Of a stretch of 30,000 nt of DNA, positions 19,535 to 27,482 are shown one piece after another (within the stretch, counting starts at the first letter, position 1; each line of letters opens with the position of its first letter). Origin of the DNA: Prorocentrum cordatum (taxonomy: Eukaryota > Sar > Dinophyceae > Prorocentrales > Prorocentraceae); NCBI GenBank assembly GCA_963575745.1, contig CAUYUJ010010502.1:346505-376504 (forward strand), given 5' to 3'. Position numbers and translations under genes: made by a program. The notes under the pieces are model-generated. The model searched no databases. It was given only the letters and a program-made list of their open reading frames with translations, and was not told the origin of the DNA.

Positions 19535-19710
19535 CAGTCGGGGCCTTGACCTAAGGAACCCAAAATAAGGAACGAGGCCCCTTTTTTCCATAAGTCAAAC
19601 TTCGATTTCCGATCGAAGACATAAGGAAAACCTGAGGCAGGCTGCGAAACACTGAAGGAACGCGGAGCCCCTCCCCAACGAAAAAGGTTCCTTCTTCAGG
19701 GCCCCGACTG
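19535..19710. mobile_element. Tc1/mariner-like MITE, family H
   Basis: The left end is CAGTCGGGGCCTTGA then AAGGAACC; the right end read backwards is CAGTCGGGGCCCTGA then AAGGAACC. The 176-bp element is flanked by TA on both sides (19533-19534, 19711-19712). TA target sites with CAGT-type ends are typical of the Tc1/mariner group. It has no coding capacity. Family B has the same size and similar ends. Confidence 0.75.
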
Positions 19711-19914
19711 TAGGGTCACGCTCGCGTGCTGTCGAAGACGCTTCCGTTCCAAATTCGTTGTCCTCGTGTCCCCAGGGGGGGCGTGAACCCTGCCAGCGGC
19801 CTGGCCTGCAGTTGGCAGTATCTATCGCCCAGGGAACCAGTGCGACGAAAGGGGGGGAGAGGAGGAGAACTAGAGAGAGAGGTAGAGAAATAGATAGAAC
19901 AACTGTCGGATATC

Positions 19915-20033
19915 AGCGCGGGGATCTTTGGTCGGCGCTGGGCCCCCCTCCGCTTGAAGCGCGATGCGCGACGGGAGCGTCGCCGGAGGCGCCACCAGAC
20001 ATGGGTCCGACGCCGACTAACAGAAGCTGCGCA
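19915..20033. repeat. Foldback element, family D copy 2 (diverged)
   Basis: AGCGCGGGGATC-TTTGGTCGGCGCTGGGCCC is matched inverted by GGGTCCGACGCCGACTAACAGAAGCTGCGC. It is the most diverged of the four copies. Confidence 0.5.
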
Positions 20034-20610
20034 GCCCCCAAAAAGTTAATGTTGACTAAAGATGCTGTTCATCGAAGCAGACCCATTCCATCACCTAAAC
20101 GGCAATATTGATAGCAAGGCAGCAGGGCCCCTTGTCCGAGAAGAGGCCCGACCGACAGCCCAAGGGGATGCCTCCCCGAAAGCCGAAAGGTCCGACCCGA
20201 CAAATCTTATTAGCAACGGCCCGCGGCCTGGGATCGCTGGCGGGGGAAGGTGGCAACACCAGGCATCTGCTGGGTGCGTGGCGCATCTGAGCAGGCAACA
20301 TCACCCATGGCATCACCCGCGCGATACACAACAGCAAATTATGTTGCCTCGGTGTGAACCAAAGGTGCACGTGTCAAGCGGCAGTAAATAAAAGTCACCG
20401 AAGTTTGCAGGCGTGGGATCGAGAAACGTCCTTTGGACAAGAAGCGCTAGGACCCCTCTGACAGAGCCTGCCTGGGCAACTGTAGGACAGCTTTCGACTC
20501 AAGCGTATGTGTTTGCCGACGCTTGTTCCTGTTGGCGGTGTTCATAACGGTGCCCACCTCCAACTTGCATTAGAAGAACAAAATGCAGAATCAACCTAAT
20601 TCCTCATCAT
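20034..20610. other. Spacer with nothing recognised
   Basis: Open frames near 90-110 codons overlap on both strands without motifs. No repeat of this stretch was seen in the window. Confidence 0.5.
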
Positions 20611-20737
20611 AGGTGCGCGGGAATTTCTTGGGTCGACGCTGGACCCCCTCCCTAGAGCGCGGAGCGCGCCGGGGGCCGCGCCGGAGGTGCTGCCACGGGG
20701 GCGCAACGCCGATCCAAGAAATCCTCGCGGACCTCCT
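20611..20737. repeat. Foldback element, family D copy 3
   Basis: AGGTGCGCGGGAATTTCTTG then GGTCGACGCTGGACCCCC is matched inverted by CGCCGATCCAAGAAATCC and CGCGGACCTCCT. Downstream bases (GCTTTTGTTGTTTA, CTCTGTGAGACTC) weakly resemble those after copy 1, so the element may be longer than its foldback arms. Confidence 0.65.
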
Positions 20738-20870
20738 ACGAAATCATATTCATGCTTTTGTTGTTTATCAATATCTACTCTGTGAGACTCTGCAAGGAGC
20801 GCCGTTGATCTGGCTTGGGCTGTCCTGATCGCTTTCCACCAAGTGGCATTGCCGGCCGCGGCTCCTACAA

Positions 20871-20998
20871 GCAAGAGTGACCCTAGTTAGGCAAGAGTGA
20901 TTTTTGATGTGCGTCTTCCAGGGGTCGCGGGAGGGCCAAACCCGCGCAGGAAAGCCGCTGCTATCGCATCGCGTTCAGCCTTCTGGGGACCCCAGTGT
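20871..20998. repeat. Dispersed repeat, family G copy 1
   Basis: GCAAGAGTGACCCTAG, then a second GCAAGAGTGA, then GAGGGCCAAACC and GCCGCTGCTATCGCATCGCG align with 22500-22664. The right inverted end seen in copy 2 is missing here. Confidence 0.6.
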
Positions 20999-21030
20999 AA
21001 AGGAACAAGAAGGAAGTATACCTAAGCGTT

Positions 21031-21154
21031 CGGAGGTCCGCGCGGACTTCTTGGATCGGCGCTGGACCCACCTCCCTGGCGCGAGCCAGGGGCGGCGCTG
21101 GAGACGCCGCCAGTTGGGCCCGGCGCCGATCCAAGAAACCTGCAACGACCTCCG
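21031..21154. repeat. Foldback element, family D copy 4
   Basis: CGGAGGTCCGCGCGGACTTC then TTGGATCGGCGCTGGACCC is matched inverted by GGGCCCGGCGCCGATCCAAG, AAACC and GACCTCCG. It lies 33 bp from a family G copy. Confidence 0.7.
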
Positions 21155-21621
21155 AGAACTGGCGCTTATGACATTTATCATTCTTCGAATCTGGAGACCC
21201 TGAGATCCGACGTTACGAAGATGTGCAACATCTCGAACAACCATGACGGGAGCCTTAAATCCGACCCTTCAGGGGCAGTTGTCCAGCCAGATTGACATGT
21301 AATGGTCCTGGGGGCACGGAACCAAGCAAGAATCCCAGTTGGGGAAAAATCTCAACTCCAGCATCAGTGGGGGCCCAACCCAGGCATGCGACGTCTTGGA
21401 TTTTCGATACGGGGTCCCCAAAGTCCCGACCGTTTCCCCACGGCCGGTTATGCATCCCGACTCGTTGCTTTACGGTCCCAGATTTTAGTGAGGGCCTCCA
21501 GGACCGAAAACGGCGACGCGAGCATGTCTTGGAGCGTGCCCGCTCCAGAGGTCACTCTGGCGAAAGGCCCATCTGACGTGCAGCCAGCCCCCAGAGGTCT
21601 CGACCTAATCCCGAGGACAAC
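21155..21621. other. Spacer with a family G end fragment
   Basis: At about 21549-21566 GGTCACTCTGGCGAAAGG matches the right end of family G copy 2. Nothing else is recognised. Confidence 0.5.
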
Positions 21622-21738
21622 CGTTCCATCCCGAGACGTTTTTTGACGGTCCCGGGCCTGGCAAGGACCCCCAGGGGCCGAACGTAGCGAAAAACTGTCC
21701 GTCGTGATGTGTTCATGACTCGAATGGGTCTGGGCCCC
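21622..21738. repeat. Dispersed repeat, family E copy 2
   Basis: It aligns with 2236-2380 through CGTTTTTT, CCCCCAGGGGCCG, TAGCGAAAAAC and CATGACTCGA blocks. Confidence 0.5.
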
Positions 21739-21873
21739 TCTTGGACGACCCCCCTATAAGGTCATCACCCCCTCTGGGACACCCCCGAGGTGCAGCCGAC
21801 AAACACGAAGCCAGGACGAGGAACAATTCGGGTGAGGATGAATCGACGGCGGCTCTGGATGTCTTGGGCGCCG

Positions 21874-21930
21874 CGGCCTTCTCAGAGCGCTCCGGAACGC
21901 TCTGAGAGCGCTCTGGAACGCTCTGGAACG
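21874..21930. repeat. Short tandem/palindromic GAACGCTCTG repeat
   Basis: CAGAGCGCTC and GAACGCTCTG motifs repeat four to five times in direct and inverted orientation. Confidence 0.7.
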
Positions 21931-22009
21931 GAGCTATCCTCGTCCTAGCCCTGGCCCGAAGGAGTCTGCACCCCACACGTCTCACAGAGGTGGAGGTCGG
22001 CAGCAGCTA

Positions 22010-22185
22010 CGGTAGGGGCCCGACCGCAAGAAACCTGCCACAAGAGACCCAACCCTGAGACCCCAGGACGTCCATTGGTTTTTGGTGTGGGAACGTCACG
22101 CTTTCCATAGCAAAACCATCGGAACCCAACAAACCCGGGGCACCCTGGAGGCAAGCAGGGTGTTGCGTGGCATGGGTTTCCAATG
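22010..22185. repeat. MITE-like element, family B copy 3
   Basis: It begins CGGTAGGGGCCCGACC and ends CATGGGTTTCCAATG, with TA before it and TG after it. The interior matches copies at 1792-1966 and 15655-15829 (AACCCAACCCTGAGACCCCA, TTTTTGGTGTGGGAACGTCA). A family A copy follows 76 bp later. Confidence 0.7.
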
Positions 22186-22260
22186 TGTAGCCCTGCAGCA
22201 TCCTGCAAGACCGCTCTGGCTGACCCCCATTTGCACTGATCTCCATCTCTTCAGCCCCTA

Positions 22261-22468
22261 GAGGCCTCCTGAATGGGGTCCGAGTAGATGGGGTCGGGAG
22301 ATCTCGCCTCATCGCCGATGCATCGGCGACGCACTGGCGACGTCGGCGGTGCATCGGCGCCATCGGCGTGGAGAACATCAGGCCCCAAGTCAAGCCGCAT
22401 CGGCGATGCATCGGCGATGCGGCGCGATCCTCGGACCCCATCTACTCGGCCCCCATCTAGGGAGCATA
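22261..22468. repeat. Foldback element, family A copy 3
   Basis: The left arm AGGCCTCCTGAATGGGGTCC-GAGTAGATGGGGTCGGGAGA is matched inverted by CGATCCTCGGACCCCATCTA and CTCGGCCCCCATCTAGGGAG. The right tip is eroded (GGAGCATAG instead of GGAGGCCT). The centre has repeated GCATCGGCGATG. Confidence 0.7.
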
Positions 22469-22499
22469 GAATTGACATCCGTCTCTTGATCGACAACGC

Positions 22500-22664
22500 G
22501 CAAGAGTGACCCTAGGCAAGAGTGACCTTTGGTGCGCGGCTTTTGGGGGGCACGAGGGGGCCAAACCTAAGCGCGCAGGCCGCTGCTATCGCATCGCGCA
22601 CAGCGATAGGGGGGATCCCACTGAGCCCGCACCAAGCGTCACTCTGGCGAAAGGTCACTCTTAC
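22500..22664. repeat. Dispersed repeat, family G copy 2 with inverted ends
   Basis: The left has two CAAGAGTGACC motifs and the right has their complements (GTCACTCTGG and GGTCACTCTT), so the ends are inverted and doubled. Related to 20871-20998. Confidence 0.65.
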
Positions 22665-22885
22665 ACGTAGACGACTTGAGCGACGATCAAGAACGGATCG
22701 CCCACGAGATGGCACAGGGGCCTTTCGCGGCGGCTTACGCGGGGCGCCATCGTGGCACGCCACATTGGAGACGCAGGCGCTCACGCGCGACCTTACGCGG
22801 GCAGCTTACGCGCGAATGTCGGCGAAGACGATCCCGATCTCTGGGTCGCTCAGTTGTCCTCCGTCTCTTGAGCCCCCTGCCGCCC

Positions 22886-22920
22886 TGGCCGGCCAGGTGT
22901 GCGCCTTGCCGTCGAGGGCA
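22886..22920. repeat. Direct repeat, copy 1 (copy 2 at 23398-23431)
   Basis: GCC-GC-AGGTGTGCGCCTTGCCG-CGA-GGC occurs on both sides of family A copy 4 and the GCC/GAC repeats. The sequence before it (CTGCCGCC-CTGGCC) is also shared. Confidence 0.75.
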
Positions 22921-22932
22921 CTCTTTAGTTTA

Positions 22933-23155
22933 GAGGCCTCCCAGACGGGGTCCGAGTAGACGGGGTCGGAGGATTGCACCGCATCGCCGATGTATCGCCG
23001 ATGTATCGGCGATGCATCGGTGATGCGTCGGCGACGTCGGCGATACATCGGCGACGTCGGCGTGGAGAAATTCAGGCTCCGTCCGCGTTGAGCCGCATCG
23101 GCGATGCAGCGCCATCCTCCGACCCCATCTACTGGGACTCCATCTGGGAGGCCTC
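22933..23155. repeat. Foldback element, family A copy 4 (best preserved ends)
   Basis: The arms are 41 bp with about four mismatches: left AGGCCTCCCAGACGGGGTCC then GAGTAGACGGGGTCGGAGGA; right read backwards AGGCCTCCCAGATGGAGTCC then CAGTAGATGGGGTCGGAGGA. The centre is GCATCGGCGATG-type repeats. No open frame, no clear target duplication. Confidence 0.8.
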
Positions 23156-23255
23156 GACCGAAGCCCCTGCCCGCCTGGGAGGGGGCCCCCAGTGGGGGCC
23201 CCCCCGTCTGAGACGGGCGGGCGCCGCCGCTGCTGCGCCGCACAGGCGCGCGCGG

Positions 23256-23285
23256 CCCGCCACCGCCGCCGCCGCGGCCGCCGCT

Positions 23286-23384
<99 letters not shown>

Positions 23385-23385
23385 C
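23256..23385. repeat. (GCC)n then (GAC)n microsatellite
   Basis: About 55 bp of GCC/CCG triplets change at 23315 into about 70 bp of GAC triplets. Poly-Ala, poly-Arg and poly-Asp frames here are artefacts. Confidence 0.95.
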
Positions 23386-23557
23386 ATGCCGCCGCTCTGG
23401 CCCGCTAGGTGTGCGCCTTGCCGGCGAAGGCCCGGGCGCCCGGGGAGCCCGGCCTGCGACGTGCGCGGCGCACCGGGGGCGCGGGGGGGGGGGGCCTCTC
23501 CCAGGCGTGCGGCGCGCTTCGGGGCGGCGGCCCAGACCCTCTCGGGAAAGAACCTCT

Positions 23558-23816
23558 CCTCCTCCTCCCCCTCCTCCTCGTCCTCCTCCTCCTCCTCCTC
23601 TTCCTCCTCCTCCTCCTTCTCCTCCTCCTCCTCATCCATCCATTTTCCTGATCAAGAACCTCTCCTCCTCCTCCTCCTCCTCTTCCTCCTCCTCCTCCTT
23701 CTCCTCCTCCTTCTCATCCTCCTCCTCCTCAGGATCGAACCTCTCCTCCTCCTGGTCCTCCTCCTCCTCAGGAAAGAACCTCTCATCCTCCTCCTCCACC
23801 TCCTCCATTCCTTGTC
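23558..23816. repeat. (TCC)n tract with an embedded longer period
   Basis: TCC/TTC triplets dominate, but GAACCTCTC-TCC appears at about 23550, 23657, 23737 and 23777, and GGAAAGAACCTCTC twice. The tract is therefore a tandem of longer units carrying TCC arrays. Confidence 0.9.
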
Positions 23817-23937
23817 CTGATGAATAACTTCGCCCTGTCGCACCCCGAGGCCAGTTTTTAGGGCGGGCTGGGCGTTTTCGCCTGAGACTTCCTCACCAAT
23901 AATGACTCTGAAGCTAAAAGTTGGCAACAGCTTCGGA

Positions 23938-24190
23938 GGTGGAGGGCGGGTGGTTTTCAACATGTGGCTCTCACCTTAGCGCGGCACACATTCGATTTAA
24001 ACATTGCAAGGGTTTCACGGATTGAGGGCGGGCCGTTTTCAACATGTGGCTCTCGCCTTAGTGCGGCACACATTCGTTTTAAACATTTGCTAGAATTTCA
24101 CTGATTGAGGACGGCTCCTTTCAACATGTGGTTCTTGCCTTGGCGCGGCGCACGTTCGATTAAAACACTTGCAAGAGTTTCACGGATTCC
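23938..24190. repeat. Three-copy 82-bp tandem repeat
   Basis: TTTTCAACATGTGGCTCTCG, CCTTAG-GCGGCACACATTCG and TTTCACGGATTGAGG recur at exact 82-bp spacing (AACATGTGG at 23959, 24041 and 24123). The third copy is the most diverged. The unit is less GC-rich than its surroundings. No promoter or RNA gene is recognised in it. Confidence 0.9.
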
Positions 24191-24376
24191 CACCATCAGC
24201 GTGCCAGAAATTGGGCTTTGGAAAGATTCACGATTATGTTGGTGTAACGGTTACGTTGGTTCGCTGTGTTGAAATCCCAGGAATGTCGTTCTGGCACGAT
24301 TCAAGATCGTCAAGACGCAACAATCAGGTTGATCCGTAGAGTTGGAATCCCGAAAACAATTGTTGGCATGCTTCAA

Positions 24377-25336
24377 TCATGCTCCTTCTTGTACAGATCC
24401 GCGATCTGTTTTATGTCTCCGAGCACCGTCTGCGCCGACGACTGGAACTGCTCCTGGAGCTGCTCCTCTCGCTTCTTCGCCTCTGCGCGGTTTTGACTCG
24501 GCCACCTCCGCGATCTCTGCCAGACCAAAAGGGGTCCCCGCCGCATGACAGCTTCTGCTCCTGTAGTTTGCCATCGGCAGGTCGCCGAGGCTGGGCGTGG
24601 GGATCTGCTGCTGGGGCCGCGGCGACGGCACGACCACGGCGTGCAGTTCCTTGATCGCCTCTCTGTAGACCTCCTCGAACGAAGGATTGCAAAAAAACCG
24701 AAGGATTACAAAAAAACCCTCGAACGAAGGATTGCAAAAAAACCGAAGGGTTTTGTTGCAATCCTTCGTTGCAATCCGACCCTCAATCTGGCCCAACAGA
24801 GCTCGAACCTGCTGTTCCTACATGCTGACCTGGCCCTGCAGCTGTTCGAGCGCACGCGAAACCTTAGCAAGGTCCGCCTCGTGTTGCTTGATGCACTTGT
24901 GAACCTGGTCGGCCCTGGCCTGGGGCGGCACGGAATGCTTACCCTTGATCGGCAGCATCTGCTGGCGGTACTCGACAAGGCTGGTACTGTTGCTCTTCAT
25001 GCCGAGCTCGACAAGTTGCTTTCTCGCCAACCGACAGTTCTGGCACGGGGTCGGCTGCTGCTTGCAAGATGCCGACGGGCAGGGGTGGACCTCGCACGTC
25101 TCCACCTGCACCACCGCCACTGCCCAGGCCAGCAGGAGAACCAACGTCCTTGCCCTGGCCTTTGGTTTTTTTGGGTGTGCCCGTCCCGTCTTCCAGTGGC
25201 AGCGGCAGTGCTTGCACCAGGCCTCTGCCATCGTGGTCTTCCCGCATCCATATTGGCTGCACCTCCAGACTGTCGCGCCATGCCAGCCACCTGACATCAA
25301 AAGGTTCCTAAAAATTCGGCGGGCTAAATCTGACAA
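24377..25336 (-). pseudogene. Zinc-finger and coiled-coil frame cut by one TAG
   Basis: The minus-strand frame from 25336 starts MSDLARRIF and carries WRCSQYGCGKTTMAEAWCKHC, a W-x-C-x4-C-x9-C-x2-C pattern close to RanBP2-type zinc fingers. More Cys pairs follow (CEVHPCPSASC, CQNCRLARKQL), then a helical part (HKCIKQHEADLAKVSRALEQ). A TAG at 24820-24818 interrupts it, but the same frame continues with EQQVRALLGQIEGRI, which carries on the helix, and then VYREAIKELHAVV. Between them is an in-frame foldback repeat (24674-24768). The stop of the second half is at 24377. Known dinoflagellate retroelements include first reading frames of this kind, so that is my guess. A host gene with a nonsense mutation remains possible. 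Confidence 0.45.
24674..24768. repeat. 45-bp tandem repeat ending in a long hairpin
   Basis: CTCGAACGAAGGATTGCAAA and AAAACCGAAGG recur at 24674 and 24719. The second copy folds: CGAAGGATTGCAA (24725-24737) pairs with TTGCAATCCTTCG (24756-24768), and AAAACC with GGTTTT inside, leaving a GAAG loop. Confidence 0.85.
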
Positions 25337-25470
25337 TAGACCTCGCTAATGAAGACCCCCACCCTTGGCATGGCTTCTGGTCGGGGTCGTGCGGGTCCCT
25401 CGACCAGCCTGACCCCCAACCCCAGGGAAGGCGAAAACCCCAGGCAACGGCTTGAGCCTGGCTGCGGAGG

Positions 25471-25622
25471 TCTCCTCCTCCTCCTCCTCCTCCTCCTCCT
25501 CCTCCTCCTCCTCCTCCTCCTCCTCCTCCTCCTCCTCCCCCTCTTCCTCCCCCCCTGTTCCTCCATCTCCTCCTCCTCCTCCTCCTCCTCCTCCTCCTCC
25601 TCCTCCTCCTCCTCCTCCTCTG
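25471..25622. repeat. (TCC)n tract
   Basis: Two runs of TCC triplets divided by CCCTCTTCCTCCCCCCCTGT. Inverse (GGA)n lies at 25828-25888. Confidence 0.95.
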
Positions 25623-25827
25623 ACGGAGGAGAAGAAGGAGAAGGAGGCGAGGAGGAGCGGGTGCGGGGTGGGCCCGGCCGCCCCGCGCCGTGGTCGGGAG
25701 CTCGCCGGCCCGCTTTTGGCACCCGCCCGCCTCCCGGGGCCCTCGCCGGCCAAAGAGGGGGGGTCGGCAAAAAGGACGGCGCGGGATGCGGGACCGGCCT
25801 CGAGGCGCGGCGTCGGGGAGGAGGATA

Positions 25828-25888
25828 AACATGAGGAGGAGGAGGAGGAGGAGGAGGAGGAGGACGAGGAGGAGGGGGAGGAGGAGGA
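25828..25888. repeat. (GGA)n tract
   Basis: GGA triplets on the + strand, able to pair with the (TCC)n tract about 210 bp upstream. Confidence 0.95.
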
Positions 25889-25904
25889 TTGGAATGACGA
25901 GGGA

Positions 25905-26255
25905 GGGGCACGGTGGTGGTGATGGCAACGGTGACGATGCCGATGCCGATGGTGACGACGACGGTGACGGTGCCGGTGACTTTGTGGTGATTGTGGTGAG
26001 GACGCTGATGGTGACAATGCGCAATCGTGGCGATGGCGATGATGATGGTTATGGTGATGGTGATGATGATGATGATGGTGACGAGGAGTGGTGAACGATG
26101 GGCTGTGACTGGTGGTGAAGATGGTGATGATGCTAGAGGCGGCAGCGGCGATGCCGACGACGACGGCGACGACGACGACGAAAAATAAGATGAAGAAACG
26201 TAATAATAAGAAAAAGAAGACGAATAAGAATAATACCAATAAGAACAATAATACC
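25905..26255. repeat. Chain of GGT/GAT/GAC and AAT/AAG triplet repeats
   Basis: The + strand is a run of degenerate triplets: GGTGAC/GATGCC (25912-25985), GATGGT and (GAT)n (26028-26095), GACGAC (26150-26180) and AATAAG-rich (26182-26255). The phase of three is kept while the sequence drifts. The Asp/His/Asn-rich frames are artefacts. Confidence 0.85.
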
Positions 26256-26454
26256 TGGGTGCGCCACAAGGTCTGCCAAACTTGCGCCTCGCCGCGGCCG
26301 AATGGGACCGAGCAGCCGAGAGCGCAGGCAAACTCGACGGGCCCACGAGAAGCAGCGCAAACTAAACGCCTGAGCCCATGGCCCACGCCACAGGCGATCT
26401 CGCCCAGCATAGGCGAGGGAGAGAACCACCTACTCTGGGTTTCTTGATAAGCGT

Positions 26455-26598
26455 GGGGGGGTACCCCCCCGACGGGGGGCAACCTCGCCTCGTCGTCGCG
26501 CCGCGACGGGGGTCGGAGCGCCTTCGGCGCGCGACGGCTGCCTGCGACGGGGGTCGATGTGAGGCTGCCAGCGGGGGGTGACGCCCCCCCCCCCCGCG
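26455..26598. repeat. G/C-run palindromes
   Basis: GGGGGGGTACCCCCCC (26455-26470) is a loopless palindrome. CGACGGGG and TCGGAGCGCC/GGCGCGCGAC motifs repeat after it, and GGGGGGTGACGCCCCCCCCC closes the block. No gene is seen. Confidence 0.75.
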
Positions 26599-26716
26599 CT
26601 TAGTAGGAAACTCGGAGGAGGGCCCCACCGCGCACGCCACAAGGCGTCCAGGCAGCGAGCTGCCCGAGCAGGGGACGGCGTCCACCCTGCACGCAAAAAC
26701 AACACACACGCACACC

Positions 26717-26784
26717 TCCTCCTCCTCCTCCTCCTCCTCCTCCTCCTCCTCCTCCTCCTCCTCCTCCTCCTCCTCCTCCTCCTC
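26717..26784. repeat. (TCC)n microsatellite
   Basis: About 22 uninterrupted TCC triplets on the + strand after ACACACGCACACC. Confidence 0.97.
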
Positions 26785-26958
26785 CACACGGCGAGTGCTC
26801 AGGATGAGAAACGGCCCTGCCGCCTGAGCTGGAGAGGGAGCCACGAACTCACCGCCTGCGGGAGCGGCCCCAGGACGGCTCGGGGCGGAGGGCTGGTCCT
26901 GGGGCACGCCCCGAGGTCCAAGGCCAGCTTCCGTCAGGACCCGCTTCTCAGTCGACAG

Positions 26959-27120
26959 AGGCCTCCCAACTGGGGTCCGAGTAGATGGGGCCGAAGGATC
27001 GCGCAGCATCGCCGATGCATCGGTGACGTCGGCGTGGAGAAATCGTGCTCCACATCGAGCCGCATCGGGGATTCTCATCGGTGATGTGGCGCGATCCCCC
27101 CACCCCATACTTACACTCGG
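26959..27120. repeat. Foldback element, family A copy 5 (right end lost)
   Basis: The left arm AGGCCTCCCAACTGGGGTCC-GAGTAGATGGGGCCGAAGGA is intact. The right arm reads GCGCGATCCCCCCACCCCAT then ACTCGGACT and then leaves the family, running into a 21-bp sequence that recurs at 27415. Confidence 0.65.
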
Positions 27121-27140
27121 ACTGCACCTGGAAAGTCTGG
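27120..27140. repeat. 21-bp direct repeat, copy 1 (copy 2 at 27415-27435)
   Basis: GACTGCACCTGGAAAGTCTG-G occurs twice, exactly, 295 bp apart. Similarity after the 21 bp is weak (ATCGCC, GGGGC). Copy 1 sits at the broken end of family A copy 5; copy 2 lies 47 bp beyond the RMT2-like stop codon. Confidence 0.85.
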
Positions 27141-27482
27141 AGCCAGGAGCATCGCCAGCGCATCGGGGCAGTCGCTGGCCCCCTTTTGCTTTGATAACGA
27201 ACCGAATCTAGATCTGCCCCATTGATACACTGAAGCAGCGGTCCCATTCAGCACTGCCCCAAAATCACGAATTCCTCCGGATTGTGCCAAGCAGTGCCGC
27301 GGCTGCTGTCGAAGTACTGGACCCAATCCTCGCAGATAGCGTGCTGCCCGTGCCCATTGTTCCAGCTGAGCCGATGTGCTGTGCGACACGCAGCCCGAGC
27401 CTGCCGTTGAGCCAGACTGCACCTGGAAAGTCTGGGGGCGACGCTCGCATCGCCTCCGCTTCCGGGCGCCTCCAGCGAGGCC

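Noticed and set aside
18637-19563. A 308-codon frame on the minus strand
   Set aside because: It runs through repeat family C and two hairpins and has no recognisable domain.
25452-25472. Relict dinoflagellate spliced-leader sequence
   Set aside because: CTTGAGCCTGGCTGCGG on the + strand is reminiscent of the reverse complement of the leader, but the central bases differ too much to claim it.
25346-26482. Long Ser/His/Glu-rich frames
   Set aside because: They translate TCC, GAT and GAC triplet repeats.
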